64,000 nt of DNA from Pomphorhynchus laevis (lineage: Eukaryota > Acanthocephala > Palaeacanthocephala > Echinorhynchida > Pomphorhynchidae), in NCBI GenBank assembly GCA_012934845.2, contig WNNJ02003792.1, forward strand, positions 1-64,000, read 5' to 3'. Positions 9,778 through 19,459 of the stretch are shown one piece after another; within the stretch, counting starts at the first letter, position 1; each line of letters begins with the position of its first letter. The position numbers and the translations under genes are program-made. The notes under the pieces were generated by a model, which saw only the letters and a list, made by a program, of their open reading frames with translations, did no database searches and had not been told where the DNA came from.

Positions 9778-9875
9778 CCAACATCCTGGCTAATCAGAAC
9801 GCAACTCCGGTCTTTCCAACGCCTCCCAACATCCTGGCTAATCAGAACGCAACTCCGGTCTTTCCAACGCCTCCA
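9778..9875 (-). repeat. 49-bp tandem duplication inside RLE-C
   Basis: The 49 bases at 9778-9826 are repeated exactly at 9827-9875. The duplication falls in the nuclease C-terminal coding region and shifts its frame. It is absent from the other RLE copies, so it arose after insertion or in this lineage. Confidence 0.9.
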
Positions 9876-11407
9876 GAAGATGAAAGTACTATCGGTGTGA
9901 ATTGGGCCCTCTCCACAGTTACAATACGTTCAAGGTAACGGGCGTTTTTGTGCGACTCGTGATAATTGTGGACTGATAAAGGCGATCTCTCAGAATAAGA
10001 AGCAGCATGACAATTGAATACAGCGACGTCCATAAAGACGCGCTCGCTTCGTCTTCCGAACAGACCCGTGCACACGACATCAAGTCTCGCTTCACTATCA
10101 CGTGAAGTTGTAGCTGACTCGAACTGAATGGAGGGATCTATAGGACTCAGCAAGGGCTCGATTGCGACACACGGAGTGACTTCAGTCAAAAGGTTGGCAA
10201 GTGTGTCACGTATTAGGTTATGCCTTATGATTGTGAGTGCGCCTCTACCGCACGAGAGCGAGTGAACTGTGCTATTCTTGGTACCACAACTACAATGCGC
10301 AGGTGCATCCGTAGGTGTTAGTCCATATCGACCATTCACAGCGTCCCTAAACTCGTGTGGGGATAAACGGAAACCGTCTGCTTCGATTGGTTTTGTTGTC
10401 AACAAATTCGACGCTCCTTTCTCCGACGCAAATTCTAAAGATGAACATGTGGTCGCATCACTGACTTGAATTATTTGATCGCGGCGTCGTTTAATTGTAA
10501 TTTCCTTTTCGTTCTTAATGGCTTTGGCGATATAAGTATGTTGTTCCTTATTGTTTGAAACATGTGATTGACAAGCACGTAGAGACCATTCGTATTCTTT
10601 ACCCGGATCGACATGATGGTCTACGATTCCGAGCCCACCCAGTCTCGCCGGAAGGCTGAAAATTTGCCTAAGTGTTTCAGGTACGTTTGATATACCGGTT
10701 ATTTTAGAGATCAAGCTGTGACGGATATGTTCCTCGAGTACCAGGAGTTGCTCGGACCGAAAGCGACAAGTCCTCTTCGCGTAAGTCATCTTATGTTGTA
10801 GTGAGTATGTCAGAGCATTATACGCGACTTGTGGGTCGAAAATAGCAACATCCACTAGGTTCTGTACACATTTGGACCATCTGTCTACTTTGCGGACATT
10901 CCAGTCCTCCAAAAAGGATTCATTTCCAATTGGCGCTCCCAATACTTCTACGCCATTCGTACATATATGGACATTAGTAGCGTCAAAACATTCTTGGGCT
11001 TTGTTCATGAATTCCGGATGGACCAGTAATTGACATTTTGAAGGATTTATGTTATACCCATACGCTCCGCCCTCCCGCATCATGATATCAAAAACTGATC
11101 GGCATTCTTCGAAGGTTCCAACGAAATTGGCATCATCCGCATACCACTTTTGTTCAATCGAAGAAATTTGAGTTTGAATTCGCGCAATAAGCGGGAGAGA
11201 CGGGGCAGCGAAGGCGGTCATTGTTAAAGGATCACCCTGAGTGAAACCTTCGTCAGAAGTCCAAATTTCCTCCTCAATAGCCAGTAGACCTCCTTCCCCG
11301 TACAAGTTAGATAGAATATTTGAAAGCGCTGGACAGATGAGCGGCATGTTTGTCAATGCTACCTTCCTATTTATTAGGTTAAACGCATTCTTTGCGTCTA
11401 GTACCAA
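9842..11407 (-). CDS. RLE-C RT (palm, thumb) and restriction-like endonuclease, 521 codons
   Basis: Motifs in order from the N-terminal end are MVLDAKNAFNLINR (first catalytic Asp), EGFTQGDPLTMTAFA (template grip), QKWYADDANFVG (catalytic DD), a thumb with LGAPIGNE, LPARLGGLGIVD, then the CSCG..VHSLSCGRG..IRHN zinc-like motif. The restriction-like nuclease has SEARLDVVCTG and RVFMDVAVFN with its acidic residues, followed by YHESHKNARYLERIV and SSSGGVGKTG. It primes and copies element RNA at a target nick. The open frame lacks the RT finger domain, found in another frame upstream, and the last residues are disturbed by the 49-bp duplication. It is probably a recently dead copy. Confidence 0.85.
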   Translation of the reverse strand: MVLDAKNAFNLINRKVALTNMPLICPALSNILSNLYGEGGLLAIEEEIWTSDEGFTQGDPLTMTAFAAPSLPLIARIQTQISSIEQKWYADDANFVGTFEECRSVFDIMMREGGAYGYNINPSKCQLLVHPEFMNKAQECFDATNVHICTNGVEVLGAPIGNESFLEDWNVRKVDRWSKCVQNLVDVAIFDPQVAYNALTYSLQHKMTYAKRTCRFRSEQLLVLEEHIRHSLISKITGISNVPETLRQIFSLPARLGGLGIVDHHVDPGKEYEWSLRACQSHVSNNKEQHTYIAKAIKNEKEITIKRRRDQIIQVSDATTCSSLEFASEKGASNLLTTKPIEADGFRLSPHEFRDAVNGRYGLTPTDAPAHCSCGTKNSTVHSLSCGRGALTIIRHNLIRDTLANLLTEVTPCVAIEPLLSPIDPSIQFESATTSRDSEARLDVVCTGLFGRRSERVFMDVAVFNCHAASYSERSPLSVHNYHESHKNARYLERIVTVERAQFTPIVLSSSGGVGKTGVAF

Positions 11408-11578
11408 AATGCAGGAACTTGCGCTCTCTTGAAATCGCTTCCGTAGCGAGTGAATAACGAATTCAGTTCCACACTTCTGTCCTGCACAAAGTTGTGTGAC
11501 ACCGGCGACGTGTTGTAGGTGGTAGTTTATGAGTTTAAGAATAGTCTTGCCAATTATTCGTCGAGGTATGCCGCATAT

Positions 11579-12385
11579 TCAGATTGGCCGGATACCAGGA
11601 TCCTTGTCCAAAGCAATCAGCCTGCTAGCAGTGAATCCGACAACACTGCGTCGGTGTACCATATTTGATGCCAGACGAATGGCAAGGCCTGCAAGTGAAG
11701 TAGCGAGAGTCGACGAGTCACGTCCGAATTTATTAAGGAATGTTTGCCATATTTGGGCATACGCCCCAGACGGACCGGCACTTCCCTTCTTTCGGAGTGA
11801 GGCTTTCTTGATCTCATCCATGTCAATTGTCTCAAACATTATAGGATGAAAGGGGAGAATGTCGTGTAGATGCTCTTTCAGCAAAGTATTTGAATTTATT
11901 TTGGCGGATCGTGGGTGCTTTTCTTTAAGAAGCTCTCTAACAGTTTTGTTCTCGACTTTTGAGTCCAAATTTAATACACCTCGAGAAATTGTTTTGTTCT
12001 CGAGCATTCTCATGGCCGCGGTTGTCTTTCCGTTGACATACAGTTGCACGAAATAGTTTTTCCAGTTACGTTGATGTTTAGGTTTTGTTTGCATACTCGC
12101 TTGAAGCTGTAAAATTCGAGCCTCTTGTGCCAAGTCTTGGAGGTTGCCCGACTTCCACATGATCAACCTTATGTTCATAGTTCTTCGTAATATTGCAGTT
12201 TTCCTGGAGCCAAAGCGTTGGAGGATGAATTGACACAACAGAGTTGCTTTCATTAGCGGATAACCATCTCTATCTCTAACTGTGCAAGCGTCTTCATATA
12301 AGTGCGAAAGTTCACGAAGAAACTCACGGGTATCATTGCACCTTGGCGGAATGAATAAGTTCGGGCGCCAAGCGATTATCTCCAT
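11579..12385 (-). pseudogene. RLE-C N-terminal domain and RT fingers
   Basis: This 268-codon stretch starts with the conserved N-domain (IIAWRPNLFIPPRCNDTREF; LLCQFILQRFGSRK) and continues with a linker (KGSAGPSGAYAQIWQ) and the RT finger motif ASRLIALDKDPGIRPI. It lies upstream of the 521-codon stretch on the same strand. About 170 bp with at least one frame break separates the two. The N-domain also extends upstream to about 12530 in the same frame. Confidence 0.75.
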
Positions 12386-12599
12386 ATACAGCTCCGCTAT
12401 ACTTCGAACCGAATCTTGTGTAAGAGCATTAATGCGAACAGGTGTATCGATTACGTGCCCGGCTGTTCCGACTGAATTTTTATCGTCAACGTTAGAATGG
12501 GTCGAGGATACCCATACGGGGTCGATATCTTGAGTCAGAAGGTCGTCGGTGATTAATGGTCCTCGAATCCGAGGAATTCCTCGAATCCGGGGAATTTAT

Positions 12600-12892
12600 A
12601 CCTGCCATAATTTCAACAGCATAAAGAACAGGAAAGGAATTGGATAAATTATTACGTAAAGCTGCACGAAAAATCGCAAATAAGCGACAACAAATATATT
12701 CTGAATGTATCAGCAACATCAGAAAACGAATTTGTTTCACCATTCAAAAAGCAGTGGGGATGACTTCTCGAATGGCACGCAGATCTAAGCCTGTTTATAA
12801 ATTAAACAGCTAAATTTTACCAAATGGTTTTATGTGCATTGTGTTCTGTTTCTCTAAAAAAATATTTCATTTAAAAAAATTATAATAATATA
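12600..12892 (+). mobile_element. RLE-type LINE 3' scrap, RLE-D
   Basis: A plus-strand frame near 12612-12812 reads KIANKRQQIYSECISNIRK and GMTSRMARRSKP, matching the last block of the RLE nuclease ORF (compare YSDCIAKIRSKI in RLE-A). It is followed by a short 3' UTR and the tail TTTAAAAAAATTATAATAAT. The next element begins inside that tail. Between RLE-C and this piece (12546-12600) there is only a short GAATCCGAGGAATTCC-type imperfect repeat. Confidence 0.65.
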
Positions 12893-14197
12893 CGATCTAA
12901 TTACGGAAAATACTTTTGCGGCGTATCTTATGTTAAATAGAGTTTTGCAACACCAATGGACATACTTGAAGAGAACATGCGAGACAAAGATTGAATGGTT
13001 TAAATCTCTAGAAAATGAATTATTTCAAAACATAATTACTCGGATACTTGGTATAGAAACTATGAATGAAGAATCTAAATGAATAATTCATCTACCATAT
13101 TTCCTAGGAGGTTTGGGATTAATGAACCCAGCTGCGGAAGGCGAGAATGAATATCGGGTCTCGTACTCGATGTGCAAACCAAGCATCGATGGACTGAGAG
13201 GAAACGAACTACGTAATAAACAAATTTTTTTACAAAATGAAGCGCATGATCAGAATAAGATTAAACAAAAGCTGGATCAACTCAAAATTATTGATTCCTC
13301 GGAACGAGATCTTAGTACAATATTGAGAAACGCAAGTGTCAAAGGAGCCTCGGCTTGGCTTACTTCACGAACTTATACGGATAACAGACTTCTGAACTCA
13401 CAAGAGTTTGAAGATGCGATAGCAGTGCGATATGCATGGGACCCTAAAACCCTAACTGGCTTTTGCACATGTGGTATGGATTTAAATGTAACACATGCAT
13501 TGTCGTGTAAATGTGAAGGTCTCAATTACATTAGACATAATATAGTAGTCGATGAAATTATCAAACCGTTAAACGGGATCTGTAAACTGGTGACGAAGGT
13601 ACCTATATTACAGCCAGTTCCGCATTCTATAGATTTTGGCAGTTCGACTAATACGAAAGATAGAGAGGCCAGAGCTGACATTTGTTGCAATGGGCTATAT
13701 GGGAATATCTGGGGGCGGTCCTATATGGACGTATGTGTCTTCAACAATTTAGCACCTTCATATTCCTTAGAGCGCATGACTGATCCATGTACATACCACG
13801 AAAGTCGAAAAAACGCAAAACACGCAGAAAGAATTACAAGAATGGAGCAAGCGGCATTCCACCCGATGATTTTCTCGACAGTTGGAGGAATAGGTCTTGT
13901 AGCAAACAGTGTGATTAAGCGGATTGCCACTAGACAGACAGAAAAAGACGTAGATAGGTATGATGATTGTATAAGAAGTATAAATACAAACATTTCGATA
14001 TCTATTGCAAAATCAGTGTCTATGACGCTAAGGAGGAGACATTACAAAAGTATCAATCACAACTGAGTAATAAGGATTATAACGAATGATATAGGGACAA
14101 AGATATTATATTCTGACATTTATAAGACCCATTTGAGGGTGACTACTAATTTGTAAATCATATTTTGAATTATAAAAAAATAATAATAATAATGATG
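12893..14197 (+). mobile_element. RLE-type LINE, copy RLE-E1 (5'-truncated)
   Basis: This copy is nearly identical to 17798-19085 (RLE-E2) from the shared start GATCTAATTACGGA onward. It holds the thumb, zinc motif and nuclease, then a 3' UTR with the ACCCATTTGAGGGT hairpin (14127-14142) and a tail of AAT repeats ending near 14195. Its 5' truncation point lies exactly at the tail of RLE-D. Confidence 0.88.
13113..14066 (+). CDS. RLE-E1 thumb + zinc motif + restriction-like endonuclease, 317 codons
   Basis: This open stretch covers the C-terminal half of the RLE LINE protein: the GLMNPAAEGENEY thumb end, CTCGMDLNVTHALSCKCEG with IRHN (zinc-like), EARADICCNG and SYMDVCVFNNLAPSY (nuclease acidic residues), YHESRKNAKHAERI and STVGGIG, and a basic tail. 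It is a fragment of a longer protein. The codons before it contain a stop, so it cannot be made as the native protein. Compare the 247-codon stretch in RLE-E2. Confidence 0.8.
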   Translation: MGLMNPAAEGENEYRVSYSMCKPSIDGLRGNELRNKQIFLQNEAHDQNKIKQKLDQLKIIDSSERDLSTILRNASVKGASAWLTSRTYTDNRLLNSQEFEDAIAVRYAWDPKTLTGFCTCGMDLNVTHALSCKCEGLNYIRHNIVVDEIIKPLNGICKLVTKVPILQPVPHSIDFGSSTNTKDREARADICCNGLYGNIWGRSYMDVCVFNNLAPSYSLERMTDPCTYHESRKNAKHAERITRMEQAAFHPMIFSTVGGIGLVANSVIKRIATRQTEKDVDRYDDCIRSINTNISISIAKSVSMTLRRRHYKSINHN

Positions 14198-15208
14198 TTA
14201 CGAGTTACGTGATCTACAGACGAACACCTTGAAACAGTTAAGCACATAACGTCATAATGAATTCACCGTGCGACTTCAGCAGGCACTGGCGTAGTGTGAT
14301 GGAGTAGTGTCTCGAGTGATTTCACATGCATCAAGAGACGGAGCTTCTGCATGACTGAGTTCATTGCCACTTGTCCAACACCATTTTCAGCTAACTCCGA
14401 ACCAGTTCAGAGATGAGTTATGTGCAAGATATGGGTGGACTCCAGGCGAACTGGTAGGGACCAAATGTAAGTGTGGTGAAATCCTCAATGTGAGTCACGC
14501 TTTGGCATGTAAGCGTGGCGGACTAACTATTATTCGCCATGACGCTATCCGTGATATAATAGCAAAAGCTCTTTCAGAAATTTGTTCTGGTGTGGAAGTG
14601 GAACCAGTGCTATCTATGGTCCCAAATGATATAGACTTTGAGGTTCCCACGACATCGCGTGATAATAATGCACGTTTAGATGTAGTATGCAGTGGCTTGG
14701 AAGGCAGTCGATTTGAGCGAACGTTTTTCGATGTAATGTATTCTCAATCCATGCACAATCGACTGTCAGCAGAAGCCTCAACGCGTCCTTCGAATTCAAT
14801 GAAAATCGTAAACGTGCAAAATACAATGAAAGAGTGGAGAAAATCGAACGAGCAAAATTCGTCCCTCTGATATTTTCGACTTCAGGTCGCATCGGAAAGG
14901 AGGCAATCAAAGTACTAAAGACAGTAGCAGCGAAATATGTAGGCAATGCTAGCCTACGCAATGTCACCTATGGAGACGCCCACATCCTACATAAAATGAA
15001 AATAAGCTTCGAGCTTGTCCGGGCCTTCTCTGCCTGTTTACGAGCCTCGAGATCTACGCGTCGAAATCCGGTGCAGAACGGCATATATCTCCGCGTTTCA
15101 AACAGCATACTGACATTTTAATAATATTGGGACTCATTTGCGGGTAACCCCGAATTGTTTTTTATACAAATAAATTTGATATTATTAAAAAAATTATTAT
15201 AATAACGT
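14198..15208 (+). mobile_element. RLE-type LINE, copy RLE-F (5'-truncated)
   Basis: Open stretches at 14364-14870 and 14834-15121 give LTPNQFRDELCARYGWTP, CKCGEILNVSHALACKRGG with IRHD, NARLDVVCSG and FERTFFDVM (nuclease), then KIERAKFVPLIFSTSGRIG in a new frame. The 3' UTR has GACTCATTTGCGGGTAACCC (15131-15150) and ends in TTAAAAAAATTATTATAATAA near 15205. It starts directly after the RLE-E1 tail. Confidence 0.82.
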
Positions 15209-15604
15209 GGTATTTAATCATCTCGCTCCATCGTGTTCAATATCTGCCAAAGCAGCATTTCAATACCATGAATCCGGAAAGCGCACCAAATACGGAGAAA
15301 GAATAACCGCAGTAGAAATGGGAATTTTTTACCTGCAGTTTCGGTTTCCGGTAGTATGGGTCAAGATGCCGATAGAATTTTAAAAAATATTGCTAAAATG
15401 CAAAATGTCAGAACCGGCCGTGAGTACGCTGATGTTATATGCCAATTGAGAAGAAAGATTGGATTCGCCTTGGTACAGGCAGCTTCTCAAGCAATAAGGG
15501 GTAGTCGCTCCACAAGAGGCAATCCCTATCATTTGAATGAATACAAATAAAGAACTTAATGACAATAACTAAAATTTTCTTTGCTTAAAAAAATTATAAT
15601 ATCA
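15209..15604 (+). mobile_element. RLE-type LINE 3' scrap, RLE-G
   Basis: Only the last nuclease block remains: FQYHESGKRTKYGERITAVE near 15260-15320, and in another frame the GREYADVICQLRRKIGF block (15356-15550). The tail CTTAAAAAAATTATAATA ends near 15600. It begins at the tail of RLE-F and ends where RLE-E2 begins. Confidence 0.75.
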
Positions 15605-15707
15605 TATGAGAACAAAAATATTTAACAGCTTAAACACACATTCTATACAAGATCTAATATACATACATAAATACAATTACAAACATCTTACAAACAAGCG
15701 AACACTG

Positions 15708-15885
15708 AAGACAACCTCACGACAAACTCACGACAACCTCACGACAACCTCACGACAACCTCACGACAACCTCACGACAACCTTACGACAACCTCACGAC
15801 AACCTCACGACAACCTCACGACAACCTCACGACAACCTCACGACAACCTCACGACAACCTCACGACAAACTCACGACAATCTCAT
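15708..15885 (+). repeat. 11-bp minisatellite (ctcacgacaac) in the 5' part of RLE-E2
   Basis: About sixteen near-perfect copies of an 11-bp unit. It lies just 5' of the Cys-rich ORF. RLE-A has a different unit length but the same CGACAAC core in the same place. Confidence 0.95.
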
Positions 15886-15911
15886 GCCAAGGGGAAAACC
15901 TTCCTCAGAGG

Positions 15912-16899
15912 TGAAATGTTGTGGTTGCAATGGGCCGAACGCAAAATGTAAATCATGCAAATGCTGAAAGGCGGGCAAAAAATGTATTAAATGTGCGGCT
16001 GCTAATTGTTCAAATCATGAATTAGATAAACCGTCTAATTACCAAGGCGTGAAATGTGATTATAAGAATGCAGCTGACAGAGAACTTCTAAATGAACAAA
16101 TCAATACTGCCGACGATCATGATCCTAGAACTCTTGAATACGTTGAAACGGTCAGGGAAGCAGCAACAGAGCATAGTATAACTACCAATCATCAACAACA
16201 AGAAAGATACATTGTCGATTTTGAAATTAATGCGATATATCAAGAAGTTATACACTTGTATCCAAATCATTTTAAACTACCGGCGTGTAACACGAGCAAG
16301 GAATTTATTGACTTACTAGCAGATTGCTTTGAATCGTTTAACCAAACAACATCTACCTCGGATAATTCTCTGAAACGAGCGACTGTATTATGTCAGTTAA
16401 TATTACAACGCATAAAGACTCGCTATATAAGGAAAACAATTGAAAGACGTATCAAATTAGGAAGGTGCAACTATCAGGAGATTTATTAAAGGAAACACGG
16501 TACTTGCAAAAGATAAAACAATATGATTTTCACTCTCGTGCCCAACGTCATGCTCCGACCGTCCGGAGGGTAATACATTTTATCGGAAATGGACATGTAG
16601 CGAAAGCATCCAGAATGCTCAAGAATGATTCAGGCGGTGGAGTGATACCTTTAGAGGAAATAGTAAACAACAAAACGGTGTTGCAGCACTTAAAATATAT
16701 GCACCCAACAGCGTCTGAAGGTCTTACGAATTTAAAATTGACTGATCCAATGGACAGATGTGCTGAACATCACTCAATAAGATTTTTTAGCATGGATCAT
16801 GAACATATTATAAAAGCCGCAAGGCGAACACATGGTTCGGCAGATCCCTCAGGAGTCGACTCGGAGGATGGAGATCATTTCTTACAGCATTTGGTATGA
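15912..16899 (+). pseudogene. RLE-E2 N-terminal part: Cys-rich domain, N-domain, linker
   Basis: The Cys-rich block near 15912-16020 aligns with RLE-A residue by residue (CC-x-CNGP, CKxCKC, GxKCxxC). One TGA interrupts it after CKC. The N-domain (16049-16489) and linker (16465-16899) follow in different frames. The linker holds IRFFSMDHEHIIKAARRTHG, matching the region before the RT fingers in RLE-A and RLE-C. Confidence 0.72.
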
Positions 16900-16949
16900 C
16901 TTCAAGAAGATTAGCATGTATGATGATTTCATACATATGGTGAATATGT

Positions 16950-16996
16950 ATGAAATTGGTGAATTTCATATATATTATGAAATTCACCAATTTCAT
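16950..16996. repeat. perfect 21-bp inverted repeat inside the RLE-E2 RT
   Basis: Arms 16950-16970 and 16976-16996 are exact reverse complements around a 5-base spacer. The arms contain GAAATTGGTGAATTTCATA. More GGTGAAT/ATTCACC pieces surround it (16938-17045). RLE-A and RLE-C have nothing like this at the same place, so it is an insert or a local expansion that interrupts the RT. Confidence 0.9.
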
Positions 16997-17039
16997 AATA
17001 TACCAATTCACCAATTCACCATATATCAATATGGTGAAT

Positions 17040-17641
17040 TCGCCATCAAAATATCCACAGAACACATTGAATCAAGTAGATTGGATGCGTATACGGTTAG
17101 TCGACTTATACCGCTGAACAAGAACCCGGGAGTCCGACCGGTGGGAATTGGGGAAGTGCTACGCAGGATAATAGGCCGAGCAATACTCAAACATATAGGC
17201 GATGATTTAACAAATGTATGTGGATCTGTATTCCCCTGATAATTGCCTTCTTCTGCTGGATGTCAGAAACGCTTTTAACTCTGTTAATATATCGCTCACC
17301 CTCGAAAATATGAAGTACATCTGCCCGTCCTTGAGTATAATTCTGAATAATACATACGCAAAGCCATCACAATTAACAGTCGTGGGATCTCTTTGAAGTC
17401 AGCTGAAGGATTCACTCAAGGAGATCCTCTATCGATGGCAGCCTTTGCTGCCGCGTCCTTACCGTTTATCGAAAAGCTGAGACAAAATTCTCCTAGTGCT
17501 CAGCACTGTTGGTACGCAGATGATGCTGCTTGCGTAGGAAAGGCAGAAGATTTATTAAAGGTGTGGGAGTTAGTCAAACGATATGGACCCGCTTACGGAT
17601 ACAATGTAAATCCGGAAAAGTGTGTAATTTTAACACGATAA
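17040..17641 (+). pseudogene. RLE-E2 RT pieces
   Basis: RT motifs in pieces: SRLIPLNKNPGVRPVGIGE and LRRIIGRAI (17095-17200), LLLLDVRNAFNSVN (17245-17290), EGFTQGDPLSMAAFA (17405-17450) and CWYADDAACVG (17505-17540). About 30 residues between GDDLTNVCG and LLLLDVRN, present in RLE-A, are gone. Frames change at least twice. Confidence 0.8.
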
Positions 17642-17982
17642 AATATTGGAGATACAAATCTTTTTGAGGAAACTGGATTACAGATCCGAACAGATGGAAT
17701 CAAATACCTAGGCAGTTACATCGGAACGAACAACTATGTTGAACATCAAGTGAATTAAAAAATTAGAGAATTCAAGACGGACGTATCAAAACTAGACGAT
17801 CTAATTACGGAGAATACTTATGCTGCGTATATTATGTTAAATAGAGTTTTGCAACACCAATGGACATACTTGAAGAGAACATGCGAGACAAAGATTGAAT
17901 GGTTTAAATCTCTAGAAAATGAATTATTTCAAAACATAATTACTCGGATACTTGGTATAGAAACTATGAATGAAGAATCTAA

Positions 17983-18969
17983 ATGAATAATTCATCTACC
18001 ATTTTCCTAGGAGGTTTGGGATTAATGAACCCAGCTGCGGAAGGCGAGAATGAATATCAGGTTTCGTACTCGATGTGCAAACCAAGCATCGATGGACTGA
18101 GAGGAAACGAACTACGTAATAAACAAATTTTTTTACAAAATGAAGCGCATGATCAGAACAAGATTAAACAGAAGCTGGATCAACTCAAAATTATTGATTC
18201 CTCGTAACGAGATCTTAGTACGATATTGAGAAACGCAAGTGTCAAAGGAGCCTCGGATTGGCTTACTTCACGAACTTATACGGATAACAGACTTCTGAAC
18301 TCACAAGAGTTTGAAGATGCGATAGCAGTGCGATATGCATGGGAGCCTAAAACCCTAACTGGCTTTTGCACATGTGGTATGGATTTAAATGTAACACATG
18401 CATTGTCGTGTAAATGTGAAGGTCTCAATTACATTAGACATAATATAGTAGTCGATGAAATTATCAAACCGTTAAACGGGATCTGTAAACTGGTGACGAA
18501 GGTACCTAAATTACAGCCAGTTCCGCATTCTATAGATTTTGGCAGTTCGACTAATACGAAAGTTAGAGAGGCCAGAGCTGACATTTGTTGCAATGGGCTA
18601 TATGGGAATATCTGGGGGCGGTCCTATATGGACGTATGTGTCTTCAACAATTTAGCACCTTCATATTCCTTAGAGCGCATAACTGATCCATGTACATACC
18701 ACGAAAGTCGAAAAAACGCAAAACACGCAGAAAGAATTACAAGAATGGAGCAAGCGGCATTCCACCCGATGATTTTCTCGACAGTTGGAGGAATAGGTCT
18801 TGTAGCAAACAGTGTGATTAAGCGGATTGCCACTAGACAGGCAGAAAAAGACGTAGATAGGTATGATGATTGTATAAGAAGTATAAAAACAAACATTTCG
18901 ATATCTATTGCAAAATCAGTGTCTATGACGCTAAAGAGGAGAAATTACAAAAGTATCAATCACAACTGA
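17983..18969 (+). pseudogene. RLE-E2 thumb end, zinc motif and nuclease
   Basis: Nearly identical to RLE-E1 at 13083-14066. It has the same CTCGMDLNVTHALSCKC zinc-like motif and SYMDVCVFNNLAPSY nuclease block. One in-frame stop (near 18206) splits it. Comparing the two gives only a handful of substitutions over about a kilobase, so both copies are recent. Confidence 0.82.
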
Positions 18970-19277
18970 GTAATAAGGATTATAACGAAGATATAGGGAC
19001 AAAGATATTATATTCTGACATTTATAAGACCCATTTGAGGGTGACTACTAATTTGTAAATAATATTTTGAATTATAAAAAAAATTATTATAGTAATAATA
19101 CCGTCAATCAGACACGACTCCGTCCGAGATAAAATTTCAAAAGAAATATCGACCATTTATTATGATGTAGTAATAGAACCAAACCTACTACCGGTCCCTG
19201 ACACCCTAAAATTCGTCGCAATATCAACGAGTCGATCCGCCGGGGCAAGGCTGGACATATCCTGTTTAGGCCTGTGG

Positions 19278-19459
19278 AACGAGCGATTAATAATAATACA
19301 ATAATTTATTTAACGTGGCAAATGCGTGCAAAATGCACGCTTACATGACCACTAACAAAAAAAAGAACATCAAAGGTCACAGGTAATTAGTTAATTGTTG
19401 AAAAAGAATTGGATTTGGCGTTTGAAGTACGCATAGATGTTGATTGGCGGATATGAAAA
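19278..19459 (-). mobile_element. solo 3' end of the CR1-like LINE, nested in RLE-B2
   Basis: A 180-bp minus-strand LINE 3' end with a short (ATT)n tail on its left. It matches 19940-20100 closely. It splits the host sequence GCGATTAGAGCGG (intact at 8595-8607, minus strand) and appears flanked by ATTA on both sides, a plausible 4-bp target-site duplication. The 3' hairpin is at 19315-19352. Confidence 0.85.
19315..19352 (-). other. CR1-like LINE 3' terminal hairpin (copy 1)
   Basis: The inner stem GCGTGCA/TGCACGC closes an AAA loop, and the outer stem is GTGG/CCAC. The same structure is at 19958-19993 and 58985-59022 with compensating or wobble changes. In CR1-like LINEs the 3' end is the likely RT recognition site. 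Confidence 0.8.

Larger units (their letters stand above)
9485..12545 (-). mobile_element. RLE-type LINE, copy RLE-C (best preserved RT/nuclease)
   Basis: A third RLE family on the minus strand. The 3' UTR motif GGGCCCATTTGCGGG lies at 9544-9562 (sense minus), followed by an A/T tail near 9485. Two long open stretches remain: 9842-11407 (RT palm to nuclease) and 11579-12385 (N-domain and fingers). The Cys-rich N-terminus is missing, so the copy is 5'-truncated near 12545. A 49-bp tandem duplication (9778-9826, 9827-9875) disrupts the nuclease C-terminus. It looks younger than RLE-A. Confidence 0.85.
15605..19097 (+). mobile_element. RLE-type LINE, copy RLE-E2 (near full length, broken)
   Basis: From 5' to 3' it has a CGACAAC minisatellite (15708-15885), the Cys-rich domain (15912-16020, reading CNGPNAKCKSCKC then one stop), the N-domain (16049-16489: LYPNHFKLPACNTSKEF, LCQLILQRIKTR), a linker, a palindromic insert (16950-16996), RT pieces (17040-17641), thumb, zinc motif and nuclease (17983-18969), the 3' UTR hairpin (19028-19043) and the tail near 19085. 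A stretch of the RT between the second motif and the first catalytic Asp is deleted near 17225. This is the best single view of the family's domain order. Confidence 0.87.

Noticed and set aside
11241-12056. Plus-strand open frames over RLE-C
   Set aside because: They are shadows of the minus-strand LINE ORF, with no motif of their own.
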